64,000 nucleotides of DNA from Tepidiforma sp. (GCA_026003935.1 BPIE01000002.1:191906-255905), one strand, 5' to 3'; positions 17,004 through 26,553 are shown, numbered from the stretch's first letter. Made by a program: numbers and translations. The notes: generated by a model from the letters alone, not told the origin.

Positions 17004-18452
17004 ATGCTGAGCTGGAGTCTACGCAAGGTACGGAGAGCCGGGCTGTGCCTGGCGGCGGCCATGTTCGCCGCGGCGTCTGCGGCGTGCTGGCCATGGGGCG
17101 GCGGGGGCGCGCCGCAACTGGCCTGTGTCCCGCCGCCGCCGGACCTCGTCGCGTGGTGGACGTTCGACGAGACGAGCGGGAGCGTGGCGCATGACATCGC
17201 GGGGTTTCCGAACGACCTGGCGTATACGGGGACCACGACTCCCGTCACGGGGAAGGTAGGCGGGGCCTGGGACCTCGGCAATACGCCGCTCGGCCTGGGC
17301 ACCTTGACGACGGGTTCGACGCCGTCGCAGGCCGACCTGCTCTTCGGGACCGGGAGCTTTTCGTTCGAGTTCTGGTTTTCGCGCTGGAGCCAGGGTTCGG
17401 ACGTCAGCAACGTGCTCTCGAAACTGGACAGCGGAGCCAACGGGTACCAGGTCGCCTTTTCGTATGGGCACTTCTGGTTGCGGAAGAGCGGCGCGAATGC
17501 CCCGCCGCCTTTCAGCGGGCCGGCGTGGTCGACCGGCTGGAAGCACATCGCCGTGACGGTCGACCGGGGGCCCGCAAATGTCGTGCGGTGGTACGTAGAC
17601 GGGCAGCAGACCGCGCAGGGACCGGCGACGATCTGGTTCACCGGCAACCTGGACAATACGGCGCCGGCCGTGATGGGGGCTCCTGGCGGCGGCTCGTTCA
17701 TGATCGATGAGCTTTCGGTCTACAAGCGGGCGCTGACAGCGAGCGAGGTGCAGGCGGTCTACCAGGCGGGGAGCATGGGCAAGTGCAAGCCGACGCCGCC
17801 GACACCGACACCGACGCTTGCCGTGGGGACGGTGCCGGCCACGATCGTGCCGCCGAAGGGGACCCCGACGCCGACGAAGACGCCGATCAGCCTGCCGGTA
17901 ACCGTCGTGCCCCCGAAGGGGACCCCGACGCCGACGAAGACGCCGATCAGCCTGCCGGTAACCGTCGTGCCCCCGAAGGGGACCCCGACGCCGACAGTCA
18001 CGCCCACACCGACGAAGACTCCGACGCCGACGCCGACAGTCACGCCCACACCGACGAAGACTCCTACGCCGACGCCAACCTTCACGCCGACGCCGACGAA
18101 GACCCCGACGCCGGCCCCAACGCCCACGCCCACGTCCACACCGACGCCGGTGCCGATGGACGGGACACTCTGCATCTTCAAGTTTCACGACCAGAACCAG
18201 AACGGGGTGCAGGATTCGAACGAGCCGCTGCTGCAGGGATGGTCGTTCCAGATCAGCCAGGGCAGCACGGTGGTGACGACGGTAACGACGGGGACGGCAG
18301 GAACGCCTGGGGTATGCATTCCGCTGACGGCGGGGACGTACACGGTGACGGAGATACTGCAGCCGAACTGGGTGGTGACGACGCCGAACCCGCAGACGGT
18401 GACGGTGGCCGGCGGCCAGACGGTAACGCTCTTCTTCGGCAACTGGCGGTAG
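17004..18452 (+). CDS. Secreted surface protein: LamG-like domain, Pro-Thr repeats, SdrD-B-like domain
   Basis: 482 residues. An N-terminal signal segment (about 10-28, LCLAAAMFAAASAAC) ends in a Cys that may be a lipid-attachment site, though the lipobox is weak. Residues about 45-265 form a concanavalin/LamG-type fold (LVAWWTFDETSGSVAHDIAG; SFSFEFWFSRW; VRWYVDGQQ; FMIDELSVYKRALTASEV). Residues about 268-395 are Pro-Thr-rich repeats, probably an extended and glycosylated stalk. The end (LCIFKFHDQNQNGVQDSNEP, then VTEILQPNW) matches the SdrD B-like Ca-binding fold. The role is probably adhesion or glycan binding at the cell surface. The ATG at 17004 has GGGAGG eight bases upstream. Confidence 0.85.
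   Translation: MLSWSLRKVRRAGLCLAAAMFAAASAACWPWGGGGAPQLACVPPPPDLVAWWTFDETSGSVAHDIAGFPNDLAYTGTTTPVTGKVGGAWDLGNTPLGLGTLTTGSTPSQADLLFGTGSFSFEFWFSRWSQGSDVSNVLSKLDSGANGYQVAFSYGHFWLRKSGANAPPPFSGPAWSTGWKHIAVTVDRGPANVVRWYVDGQQTAQGPATIWFTGNLDNTAPAVMGAPGGGSFMIDELSVYKRALTASEVQAVYQAGSMGKCKPTPPTPTPTLAVGTVPATIVPPKGTPTPTKTPISLPVTVVPPKGTPTPTKTPISLPVTVVPPKGTPTPTVTPTPTKTPTPTPTVTPTPTKTPTPTPTFTPTPTKTPTPAPTPTPTSTPTPVPMDGTLCIFKFHDQNQNGVQDSNEPLLQGWSFQISQGSTVVTTVTTGTAGTPGVCIPLTAGTYTVTEILQPNWVVTTPNPQTVTVAGGQTVTLFFGNWR
17845..17995 (+). repeat. 60-base tandem repeats (about 2.5 copies)
   Basis: Near-identical 60-base units encode the 20-residue block VPPKGTPTPTKTPISLPVTV. Near identity at base level points to recent slippage or recombination within the stalk region. 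Confidence 0.9.
17986..18110 (+). repeat. 42-base Pro-Thr tandem repeats
   Basis: Units of 42 bases encode PTPTVTPTPTKTPT with small changes (V to F). They follow the 60-base repeats and continue the stalk. Confidence 0.8.
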
Positions 18453-18474
18453 GCAGGCGGCCGGGAGCGGCGAT

Positions 18475-18510
18475 GTTCGGCGGCGGTCCGCTCCCGCCGC
18501 CGAACGTTTG
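18475..18510 (+). terminator. Intrinsic terminator after the surface protein
   Basis: A 12-base perfect stem (GTTCGGCGGCGG / CCGCCGCCGAAC) with a 7-base loop is followed by a T-rich stretch GTTTGTTCT. It is the clearest intrinsic terminator in the window and abuts the next promoter. Confidence 0.75.
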
Positions 18511-18513
18511 TTC

Positions 18514-18519
18514 TATACT
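18514..18519 (+). promoter_or_regulatory. -10 box TATACT, leaderless arrangement
   Basis: TATACT starts 12 bases before the GTG of dnaE2 and sits inside the T-rich end of the preceding terminator. No ribosome-binding site is present, which fits a leaderless message. Confidence 0.55.
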
Positions 18520-18525
18520 TTCGGC

Positions 18526-21500
18526 GTGGCCGCATACGCTGAACTCCACGCGCATTCGTGCTGGTCGCTCCGGGAAGGGGCCAGCACGACGGACGAGCTG
18601 ATCGACCGGGCCCTGGCGCTCGGGTATGCGGCGCTTGCGCTGACGGATCACGACAACCTGTATGGAGCGATGGAGTTTGCGCAGGCAGCGAAAACGCGGG
18701 GGCTGAAGGCGATCACGGGCTGCGAAATCAGTGTCATCGAGGAGGGGCAGGACCCAGCGGCTGTTACGCACCTGACGGTGCTGGCGGGGGATGGAGAGGG
18801 CTACCGGAACCTCTGCCGGCTGCTGAGCCGCGGCTATCGAACGTACGGGAAGGATACGCCGCGGGTGGAGGAGGAGCGGCTGCTTGCGCAGGGTGAGGGG
18901 CTCATCGTGCTCTCAGGGTGCCGGGACTCGGCCCTGGCGCGGCTGGCGGCGGCGGGGGATGAGCGGGGTGCGCGGAAGGTGGCGGGTCGCTACCGGGATG
19001 CGTTCGGGGACCGGTATTTCGTGGAGCTGCAGGACCACGACGTGTACGGCGACCGGAGGCGGAATGCCGTGCTTGCGAGGGTCGCGGATGCGTGCGGTGT
19101 TTCGACGGTCGCGACGAACAATGTGCATTACCACGTGCGGACACGGCACCGGCTGCAGGACGTGCTGGTAGCTGTGCGGCACCGGCTGACGCTAGACGCA
19201 TCGCACGCGGTCCGGCGGCCGAATTCGGAGTTCCTGATGAAGGCGCCGGCGGAGATGGCGGAGCGGTTCGCCTGGCGTCCGGAGGCGATTGCGAACACGC
19301 TGGCGATTGCTGAGCGGTGCACGTTCGACCTCACGCGGGACCTGCCGTACCGCCTGCCGGACTACCCGGTGCCGGAGGGGGCGACGCTGGACAGCTTTCT
19401 GCGGGGGGTGTGCGAACGGGCGTTCCGGAGGAAGTATCCGCCGGGCGACCCATACGGGGCGGAGGCGCGGGAGCGGCTGGAGCGGGAGCTCGCGCTCATC
19501 GAGAAGCACGGGCTGGCCGGTTTCTTCCTGGTGTACTGGGACATTCTGCAGCTGGTAAACGAGGTGGCGGCCGAGCTGCACGGGCGGGACCGGCGGCTGG
19601 CGCCGGACGAGCGGCCGGTGGGCCGTGGGCGGGGGTCTTCGGTGAGCTCGATTGTGTGCTATCTGATCGGGCTTTCGCATATCGATCCGGTACGGAACAA
19701 CCTCTATCTCGAGCGGTTTTTGAACGAAGAGCTGCATTCGCTGCCGGATATCGACCTCGATTTTCCGCGGGACATCCGGGACGAACTGCTGCGGCGGATT
19801 TACGACCGGTACGGGCCGGAGCATGCGGCGCTGGTGGCGGCGTTCCCGACGTACCGGTTCCGGAGCGCGGTGCTGGACGTGGGGAAGGCGCTGGGGCTGC
19901 CGGAGCCAGTGCTGGCGAAGATCAACCGGCTGGCGGGGCCGTTTGCGGATGCGAAGGGGCTGGCGGAGCAGCTGGGGAAGGTGCCGGAGCTGCGGAATCT
20001 CGTGGATGCGCCGATTTGGCGGGACCTCGTGGAGCTGGCGGGGCAGGTGTCGGGGTTTCCGCGGCACATCGGGCAGCACGTGGGCGGGGTCGTTGTCTCG
20101 GCGGAGCCGATTTCGTCGGTGGTGCCGGTGGAGCCAGCGCGGATGGAGGGGCGGTACGTCTGCCAGTGGGACAAGGATTCGGTCGATGATGCGCGGTTCG
20201 TGAAGATCGATTTTCTCGCGCTTGGGATGCTCTCAGCGGTGGGTGAATGCCTCGACATCATCGAGGCGGAGCGGGGGATACGGGTGGACCTGGGGCGGGT
20301 GCCGCACGACAGTCCGGAGATTTATGCAGCCATCCGGGAAGGCGACACGATGGGTGTTTTCCAGATCGAGAGCCGGGCGCAGGTGCAGACGCTGCCGCGG
20401 ACGCAGCCGCGGAACCTGGATGACCTTGCGGTGCAGGTGGCGATCATCCGGCCGGGGCCGATCATGGCGGGGGCGTTCCGGCCGTACATGGAGTACCGGG
20501 AGCGGCTGGCGCGGGGTGAAGCGATCGAGGTGGACTACGGGCACCCTGAGCTTGCGCCGCTGCTCGAGCACTGTCTCGGGGAGACGCTGGGGCACGTGCT
20601 GTACCAGGACCAGGTGCTGCAGATTGCGTGCGCGGTTGCGGGCTTTACGCCGGGGCAGGCCGACCGGCTGCGGCGGGCGATGAGCCGGAAGCGGTCTTCG
20701 GAGGCGATGCTGGCGCTGGAGGCGGAGTTTCTCGCGGGAGCGGAACGGAACGGGGTGAGCCGGGAAGCGGCGAAGGTGGCGTTCGACAAGATGGCGGCGT
20801 TTGCGGCGTTTGGTTTTCCGAAGAGCCATGCGGTGGCGTTTGCGCTGCTGGCCTATGAGTCGACGTGGCTGCGGTATCACTACCCGGCGGAGTACTACTG
20901 CGCGCTGTTCAATGCGCAGCCGATGGGGTTCTACCCGGTGGAGGTGCTGGCGCAGGATGCGGAGCGGCACGGCATCCGGGTGCTGGGGCCGTGCGTCAAC
21001 CGGTCGCGGGCAGGTGCCTGGCCGGAGGAGGGAAATGTCCGGCTCGGGCTGCAGCAGGTGAAGGGGATTGGCGGGGGGTGGCAGGACCGGCGGCAGCATC
21101 GAGAGCTCGCGGGCTACCGTTCGCTGCCGGAGCGCATCGTGGCGGAGCGTGAGGCGAACGGGCCCTATCGTTCGCTGCGGGACCTGCTGGTGCGGACGGC
21201 AATGACGCGGGAGCAGGCGGAGATGCTGATCCGTGGAGGGGCGCTGGATGGCTTTGGGCTGGCGCGGCGGGAGCTCCTCTGGCAGCTCGGGCTGCTAACG
21301 GAGGCGCGGATGCCGCAGCCGCCGGCGCGGCAATCGGCGGTGCCGGTTCGTCAGCTGGCGCTGGCGCTGCCGACGGAGCAGGACATGGCGAGTCTCCCCC
21401 CGCTGGAGGCGTGGGAAGCGCTGGCGTGGGATTACGAACGGCTGGGGCTGAGCCCGGGGCAGCATCCGATGGGGCTGGTGCGGCCGCTCCTGCACGAGGG

Positions 21501-21843
21501 GTTGATTACGAGCCGGCACTTGGGCGGGGTGCGAAACCCGAACCGGCTGCCGCAGGGCATGGTCGTGGAGATGGCGGGGATGGTGGTGACGCGGCAGCGA
21601 CCGGTGACGGCGAGCGGGGTGATGTTCATGCTGCTCGAGGATGAGTTTGGGCTGGCGAACGTCGTGGTGCACCGCGGGTTGCAGGAGCGGCAGCCGGAGC
21701 TGGTCCGGATGGAGCCGTTCGTCATCGTGCGGGGGCGGGTCGACAACGAGCAGAGCGGCTTTCCGAACATCGTGGCGGAATCGTTCCGGCGGTGTCCGCT
21801 GCCGGGGTTCCTCGAGCGGCCGGAGTCGCACGATTTCGGCTAG
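18526..21843 (+). CDS. dnaE2: Error-prone DNA polymerase III alpha subunit (DnaE2 type)
   Basis: About 1105 residues. The PHP domain (YAELHAHSCWSLREGAS; ALTDHDNLYGAMEF) is followed by the C-family polymerase palm (GRGSSVSSIVCYLIGLSH; catalytic acidic PDIDLDFPRD), a helix-hairpin-helix region and an OB fold (VVEMAGMVVTRQRPVTASGV). The short length, the close match of the N-terminus to ImuC/DnaE2 and the terminal SHDF motif separate it from replicative DnaE, which is longer. Family members carry out translesion synthesis in SOS-type mutagenesis, usually with ImuA/ImuB, which are not adjacent here. The GTG at 18526 is chosen because homology begins there and TATACT lies 12 bases ahead. Confidence 0.88.
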   Translation: MAAYAELHAHSCWSLREGASTTDELIDRALALGYAALALTDHDNLYGAMEFAQAAKTRGLKAITGCEISVIEEGQDPAAVTHLTVLAGDGEGYRNLCRLLSRGYRTYGKDTPRVEEERLLAQGEGLIVLSGCRDSALARLAAAGDERGARKVAGRYRDAFGDRYFVELQDHDVYGDRRRNAVLARVADACGVSTVATNNVHYHVRTRHRLQDVLVAVRHRLTLDASHAVRRPNSEFLMKAPAEMAERFAWRPEAIANTLAIAERCTFDLTRDLPYRLPDYPVPEGATLDSFLRGVCERAFRRKYPPGDPYGAEARERLERELALIEKHGLAGFFLVYWDILQLVNEVAAELHGRDRRLAPDERPVGRGRGSSVSSIVCYLIGLSHIDPVRNNLYLERFLNEELHSLPDIDLDFPRDIRDELLRRIYDRYGPEHAALVAAFPTYRFRSAVLDVGKALGLPEPVLAKINRLAGPFADAKGLAEQLGKVPELRNLVDAPIWRDLVELAGQVSGFPRHIGQHVGGVVVSAEPISSVVPVEPARMEGRYVCQWDKDSVDDARFVKIDFLALGMLSAVGECLDIIEAERGIRVDLGRVPHDSPEIYAAIREGDTMGVFQIESRAQVQTLPRTQPRNLDDLAVQVAIIRPGPIMAGAFRPYMEYRERLARGEAIEVDYGHPELAPLLEHCLGETLGHVLYQDQVLQIACAVAGFTPGQADRLRRAMSRKRSSEAMLALEAEFLAGAERNGVSREAAKVAFDKMAAFAAFGFPKSHAVAFALLAYESTWLRYHYPAEYYCALFNAQPMGFYPVEVLAQDAERHGIRVLGPCVNRSRAGAWPEEGNVRLGLQQVKGIGGGWQDRRQHRELAGYRSLPERIVAEREANGPYRSLRDLLVRTAMTREQAEMLIRGGALDGFGLARRELLWQLGLLTEARMPQPPARQSAVPVRQLALALPTEQDMASLPPLEAWEALAWDYERLGLSPGQHPMGLVRPLLHEGLITSRHLGGVRNPNRLPQGMVVEMAGMVVTRQRPVTASGVMFMLLEDEFGLANVVVHRGLQERQPELVRMEPFVIVRGRVDNEQSGFPNIVAESFRRCPLPGFLERPESHDFG

Positions 21844-21876
21844 CCGGCGGGGGAATGGCAGCGGTGACGCGCCGGG

Positions 21877-22281
21877 CTAGAGGACCATCTGAGTTTGGGT
21901 GACCTGGGCGATGAGGCGACCTTCAGGGTTTCGGATAGTGGTCTGCCAGGTGTGGGTGCGGCGGCCGCGGTGCAGGGGGATGCACTCGGCGGTGATGGTC
22001 GTGCCAACGAGCCCGGGCGCGAAGAAGTTGGTCTTGGATTCGATGGTGGTGGTCCCGGCGCCATCGGGGAGGTTGAGGATGGTGCCAACGGCGCCGAGGG
22101 TATCGGCAAAGGCCATGATGGCGCCCCCGTGGAGGATACCGGGCACGGTGCAGAGCTCATCGCGGACGGTGAGCTCTGCGGTGACGCGGTCGGGGGCGGC
22201 GCCGGTGAGGCGGATGCCAAGGAGCCCGGGGAAGAACGGCTGGATGCGCTGCTGGAGGCTGGCGAGGAGGTCATCGGACAT
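21877..22281 (-). CDS. Hotdog-fold thioesterase, PaaI family
   Basis: 134 residues. Single hotdog domain with the PaaI signature HGGAIMAFADTLGAVG around the active-site region, and a closing GRLIAQVTQTQ strand. Family members hydrolyse acyl- or aryl-CoA thioesters in the cytoplasm; the substrate is not determined. The start is preceded by AGGAG. It is a single gene converging on dnaE2 and divergent from ribF. Confidence 0.9.
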   Translation of the reverse strand: MSDDLLASLQQRIQPFFPGLLGIRLTGAAPDRVTAELTVRDELCTVPGILHGGAIMAFADTLGAVGTILNLPDGAGTTTIESKTNFFAPGLVGTTITAECIPLHRGRRTHTWQTTIRNPEGRLIAQVTQTQMVL

Positions 22282-22395
22282 GGCGAAGGCTCCTGTGGGA
22301 GGTGCGGACAGTGTGACGGTTTGGCTTCCGCTGCGCGATGCCCGCGGACGTCATGGGCGGGGAGCGGGCTGCCGGGATGGCCGGCCGGGAGTAGC

Positions 22396-23343
22396 ATGAT
22401 GGAGATGGGGATTCCTTCGTTCACGCGGGCACAGCTGGCAGCCGGTGCACCGGGGCCCGAGACGGCGCTGACGATTGGGGTGCTCGACGGTGTCCACCGG
22501 GGGCATCAGTGGCTGCTCGCGCGGCTCCGGGACGAAGCGCGCCGGCGGGCGCTTTCGCCTGGCGTGGTGACACTCCATCCGCACCCTATCACGGTGCTGC
22601 GGCCGGAGGTGCCGCCGAGCTACCTGACCTCGCTCGAGGACCGGATGGAGCTCATCCGGGCAGCAGGGGCGGACTGGGTGATTCCGCTGACGTTCACCGG
22701 CGAAGTCTCGGAAGTGACAGCGGAGGAGCTCGCGCAGGCGTTCGTGGAGCTGCTGCGAATGCGGCTGATGGTGCTGGGGCCGGATGCGGCGTTTGGGCGC
22801 GGGGCGCCGCGGGACACGGTGGAGCGGATGCGGCGGCTTGGCGCCGAGCTGGGCTTCGAGGTGGTCCAGGTCGAGCCGCTGATGCACGACCACGAACGGT
22901 ACAGCTCGACCGCGGTGCGGACGGCGCTGGCGGCGGGAGACATGGAGCGGGTCACGGCACTGCTGGGGCGGCCGTATCGGCTTTCGGGCCCTGTGGTGCG
23001 GGGCTTTGAACGGGGGCGGACGATCGGCTTCCCGACGGCCAACATCTCGGTGGCCGCCGACCGGGCGCTGCCGGCGCTGGGCGTGTACGCGACGCGGGCG
23101 ATGGTGGCGGGGCGGACGCTGATGGGGGCGACGAACATTGGGCGCCGGCCGACGTTCGATGCGGGGCATGTCTCGATCGAGACGCATCTGCTGGACTTCG
23201 AGGGAGATATTTACGGGGAGCGAATGGACCTCGAGGTGGTGGCGCGGATTCGCGGGGAGGTGAAGTTCGATTCGCCCGATGCCCTCAAGGCGCAGATCGC
23301 CGAAGATGTTCGAGAGGCGCGCCGGCTGCTCGGCGGCGCCTGA
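22396..23343 (+). CDS. ribF: Bifunctional riboflavin kinase / FAD synthetase
   Basis: About 315 residues. It makes FMN from riboflavin and FAD from FMN. The N-terminal nucleotidyltransferase domain has GVLDGVHRGHQWL (the GxHxGH-type site) and TLHPHPITVL. The C-terminal riboflavin-kinase barrel shows GFERGRTIGFPTANI, GVYATRAMVAG, NIGRRPTFD and HLLDFEGDIYGERM. Two consecutive ATGs lie 5 and 8 bases after GGGAG, so the exact start is uncertain by three bases. tyrS follows 30 bases later and is probably co-transcribed. Confidence 0.95.
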   Translation: MMEMGIPSFTRAQLAAGAPGPETALTIGVLDGVHRGHQWLLARLRDEARRRALSPGVVTLHPHPITVLRPEVPPSYLTSLEDRMELIRAAGADWVIPLTFTGEVSEVTAEELAQAFVELLRMRLMVLGPDAAFGRGAPRDTVERMRRLGAELGFEVVQVEPLMHDHERYSSTAVRTALAAGDMERVTALLGRPYRLSGPVVRGFERGRTIGFPTANISVAADRALPALGVYATRAMVAGRTLMGATNIGRRPTFDAGHVSIETHLLDFEGDIYGERMDLEVVARIRGEVKFDSPDALKAQIAEDVREARRLLGGA

Positions 23344-23373
23344 CACGGAGAACGCCCCGCGGGTGCACACGCT

Positions 23374-24582
23374 ATGACGAGGACGATGGCGCCAGTCGAT
23401 GAGCAGCTCGAAGTGCTGATGAGCGGCGTCGACTACGGCGACCCGCTGTTGAAGCGCCAGATGGAACGCGAACTGCGGGAGCGGCTGGAGGAGGACCGGC
23501 CGCTGCGGGTGTACCTCGGTGTGGACCCGACTGCGAGCTCGCTGACACTCGGGCACTGTGTGCCGCTGAGGAAGTTGCGGCAGTTCCAGGAGTTTGGGCA
23601 TCACTGCATCTTTTTGATCGGTGACTACACGGCGCTGGTGGGGGACCCGAGCGACAAGAACAAGCTCCGGCCGATGCTGACGCCGGAGCAGATCAAGGCG
23701 AACGAGGCGACGTACTTCGACCAGGCAGCGCGCATTCTCGACCCGGAGCGGACGGAGGTTCGTCGGAACTCGGAGTGGCTCGGGAAGCTGATGCTGCCGG
23801 ACATCATCCGGCTGATGTCGAAGTTCACGGCGGCGGAGATGCTGCGACGGGAGAACTTCCGGCTGCGCTGGGAAGCGGGCGACCCCGTGTATCTGCACGA
23901 GTTCCTGTACGCCCTGATGCAGGGGTACGACGCATATGCACTCGCCTGCGATGTGCAGGTCGGGGGCACCGAGCAGCTGTTCAACCTGATGGCGGGCCGG
24001 AAGATCCAGGAGGATGCGGGCCAGCGGCCGCACGTGCCGGTCACGCTGCCGATCCTGGTTGGTCTCGATGGCAAGGAGCGGATGTCGAAGTCGAAGGGGA
24101 ACCATATCGGTGTGGACGACCCGCCGGAGGTGCAGTTCGGCAAGGTGATGTCGATCCCGGACGAGGTCATCGAGCAGTTCTTTACGCTGGGGACGAATCT
24201 GCACCCGGCCGAGGTGCAGGCCATCATGGCAGCGATGCGGTCGGGTGAACGGAGCCCGATGGAGACGAAGAAGCTGCTGGCGCGGACCATCGTGACGGAA
24301 TTCTGGGGCGAGGAGGCGGCGCTCCGGGCGCAGGAGTACTTCGAGCGGACTGTTCAGCGGAAGGAAGTGCCAGACGACATCCCGGTACACCGTGTGCGGG
24401 AGGGCGAGCCCCTCATCGACGTGGTGCTGGCGGCGGGCGCGGCGCCATCGAAGCGCGAGGCCCGGCGGCTCTTCGAGCAGCGGGCGGTAACGGTGGACGG
24501 GCTGGTGATGGAGCCGACGACACCTGCGAGGCCCGGGACGGTGGTGCAGGTCGGCAAGCGGCGCTGGATTCGCCTGGTCTAG
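23374..24582 (+). CDS. tyrS: Tyrosyl-tRNA synthetase
   Basis: 402 residues. Class I aminoacyl-tRNA synthetase. The HIGH-type motif is LTLGHCVPL, the KMSKS motif is ERMSKSKGN, and the tyrosine pocket is recognisable in YALMQGYDAYAL and VQVGGTEQLFNLMAG. A C-terminal S4-like RNA-binding domain (SKREARRLFEQRAVTVDG) ends the chain. The long-spacing arrangement corresponds to the TyrRZ/TyrS2-like group. Its last four bases overlap the stop of the convergent gene. Confidence 0.96.
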   Translation: MTRTMAPVDEQLEVLMSGVDYGDPLLKRQMERELRERLEEDRPLRVYLGVDPTASSLTLGHCVPLRKLRQFQEFGHHCIFLIGDYTALVGDPSDKNKLRPMLTPEQIKANEATYFDQAARILDPERTEVRRNSEWLGKLMLPDIIRLMSKFTAAEMLRRENFRLRWEAGDPVYLHEFLYALMQGYDAYALACDVQVGGTEQLFNLMAGRKIQEDAGQRPHVPVTLPILVGLDGKERMSKSKGNHIGVDDPPEVQFGKVMSIPDEVIEQFFTLGTNLHPAEVQAIMAAMRSGERSPMETKKLLARTIVTEFWGEEAALRAQEYFERTVQRKEVPDDIPVHRVREGEPLIDVVLAAGAAPSKREARRLFEQRAVTVDGLVMEPTTPARPGTVVQVGKRRWIRLV

Positions 24583-25185
24583 GACAGCGGTGACATACCC
24601 GGGGCGGGCGGAGAGGGGCGGCGACGGCGGATGCCCAGGACGGCGACAAGCAGCCCGACAAGGATGAGGATGGCTCCGATGGCGATGCCGGCGATGGCGA
24701 AGCCGCGCTGGTAGCGGAATTTGGTGCCGAATTCGAGGGTGACGTCGATGCCGGGCTGGCCGTCGCTGCGGAGGATGGCAAAGGCAAAGTCGCCGTTCTC
24801 GGGCTGCCAGGCCAGATCGAGCGGGGCATCTCCCGAGACGGAAGCTACCCAGGGGACGGCGCCGGCGGGAGGGGGCAACAGGGCAGCAGCACCGACAGCG
24901 GTGCGGCGGGCTTCGAGGGGGTCGTAGCGGATGTCATCGAGAATTTCGTGGCGGGCGGTACCGAGGTAGGCGTCGAGGTCCTGGCGGGAAGCGACGCCAA
25001 GGAAGAGCTGCCGGCCTTCGAGGACGCGGATGCGGATGGTGATGGACCCTTCGCGGATGCCGGATTCGCGGCCGGCGATTTCGCCGGTGGAGCCGACCAG
25101 GCCTGCGGTGGAGGTGGTGAGGCGGGCCGGGCCGCTCAGGATGTAGTCGTCTTCATCGAGCGTTCGGAGCGTGGCGGTGCCCGCG
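24579..25185 (-). CDS. Membrane-anchored hypothetical protein, C-terminal domain (start unresolved)
   Basis: Readable from GTATLRTLDEDDYILSG to a final helix (about 25 residues, GFAIAGIAIGAILILVGLLVAVLGI) and a basic tail. The pattern matches a common actinobacterial/chloroflexal family of two-helix proteins with an external beta domain (FLGVASRQDLDAYLG, WQPENGDFAFAIL). The family normally has an N-terminal helix directly before this segment. Here that helix seems to lie in the neighbouring frame, as the last helix of the preceding gene, and no ATG or GTG precedes the homologous part in its own frame. A +1 frame break near 25180-25200, or a rare TTG start, could explain this. Confidence 0.55.
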
Positions 25186-25596
25186 CTCAGCGGCGAGGGC
25201 GGCGGAAAGGGCCAGTGCAGCAAGGGCAGCGGTGGCTGCAACGAATGGAGCGGTTCCGGGCAAGAGGTCGAGCAGCAGTGCTGAGACCAGGAATGAGGCG
25301 AGGAAGAGCGCTGCAAGTTTTGCTGGTGGAGACCCACGGAGGCCGATGGCGACGATGCTCGCGAGGAGTACCACGCCCGCGGCGACGAGGGTGACGTAGA
25401 AGGCGTAGCGGCCCGCGGCAGCAAGCACCAGATAGGGTGTGCGAAGCGCTTCATGTGCAGGGACGTGGATGGCGACGCGGGTGGCCGTGCGCAGGAGGAT
25501 GAGTTCCGCGACTGCGGCAGTCGCGAGCCATGGAGCGAGGCTGTGGACCGCGGAAATGGCCGAATCGCCGAGGAGTTTGGCGCGGCGGCACAACAC
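25153..25596 (-). CDS. Four-helix membrane protein of the molybdoenzyme operon
   Basis: 147 residues, family not recognised. Hydrophobic segments near 13-33, 59-82, 86-107 and 110-133. The GTG start has GGAGGTCC directly upstream and lies one base after the stop of the heme b subunit gene, so it belongs to the same transcript. It could be a membrane tether or quinone-side partner for the periplasmic enzyme, but no heme- or quinone-binding motif is seen. The last helix may belong to the downstream protein if a frame break is present. Confidence 0.6.
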   Translation of the reverse strand: MLCRRAKLLGDSAISAVHSLAPWLATAAVAELILLRTATRVAIHVPAHEALRTPYLVLAAAGRYAFYVTLVAAGVVLLASIVAIGLRGSPPAKLAALFLASFLVSALLLDLLPGTAPFVAATAALAALALSAALAAERGHRHAPNAR

Positions 25597-25597
25597 G

Positions 25598-26553
25598 TTA
25601 GGACCTCCGCTCGGATGCGCCGTAGACGGCGAGCGCCACCCCGATAGCAGAGACCCCGAGCAGCAGCCCGACCGCAAGGACGACCAGGCGGACGTCGAGG
25701 CCATTCGATTCGGGCAGGCGGGCATCGGCGACTTGAAGGGTGATGAACTGGGACACGGACTTCATGCCGTCTCGCTCCTGATGGGCGCCATCCCAGACGG
25801 CGACCGCCATGTCCGTACGGGCCCCAGGTGCAAACGAGGCGTGATCGGGGCCTTCGCTCGCGAACTCGCGTGAGAAGACGACAGCCCAGCCGTTAGAGGT
25901 GCGTTCTCCTGCCCCCGCGGCGTCCTGGACGGGGGAGGTGCTGAGGTACCCGAACAGGTGAGAGGTCAGGGTCTGCACCGGGCCATCGCCGGCAACCGGG
26001 TTGCCTGCGCCCCTGGCGGTGAAAAACGTATCGTCGGTGAAGGGATAGGCATCGACGTGCATGTTGGGATTGGCTGCTGCGAGGCTGGTTGCGCCAAGGT
26101 CGAGGTCGGCTCGCCAGTACCAGATGTTGACGCCGGCATCGGGCTGGCCCATGCACACCGAGGGCACGGTCGAAGCGGAGCGGGAGGGGAATTCGAGGGC
26201 GACGGCGTCGGTGAAGTCTTCGACCCTGAGGGCACTGGCGTTCTCGGACTGGTCGTTCCATTCGACACGAATGAAAAGGCGGGAGCCGTGGTGGAGCGCT
26301 TTGAGGCGAACGGTCGAGACGGAACCGCCGCCGGCGGCGTAGCTCCCGCGCTGGGCGGAGAGGGGTACCTCCACGGCGCGGACAGCATTCCAAGCCTCTG
26401 CCGAGGGGTCGAGTCCGGGGTCGGAGGGTGACTGGTAGGCCACGAGCAGCACGGCCTGCGAGGCTGCCGGGTTGGCATCGAGGAGCTGAAGGCCTCCGGC
26501 CGTGAGGAGGATGGCGAGGGCAGCAGTCAGACTGCGCCAGCGAATGGGGCGTT

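Noticed and set aside
17845..18110. Regular repeats as a CRISPR array
   Set aside because: The repeats are tandem without unique spacers, stay in frame and encode a Pro-Thr stalk.
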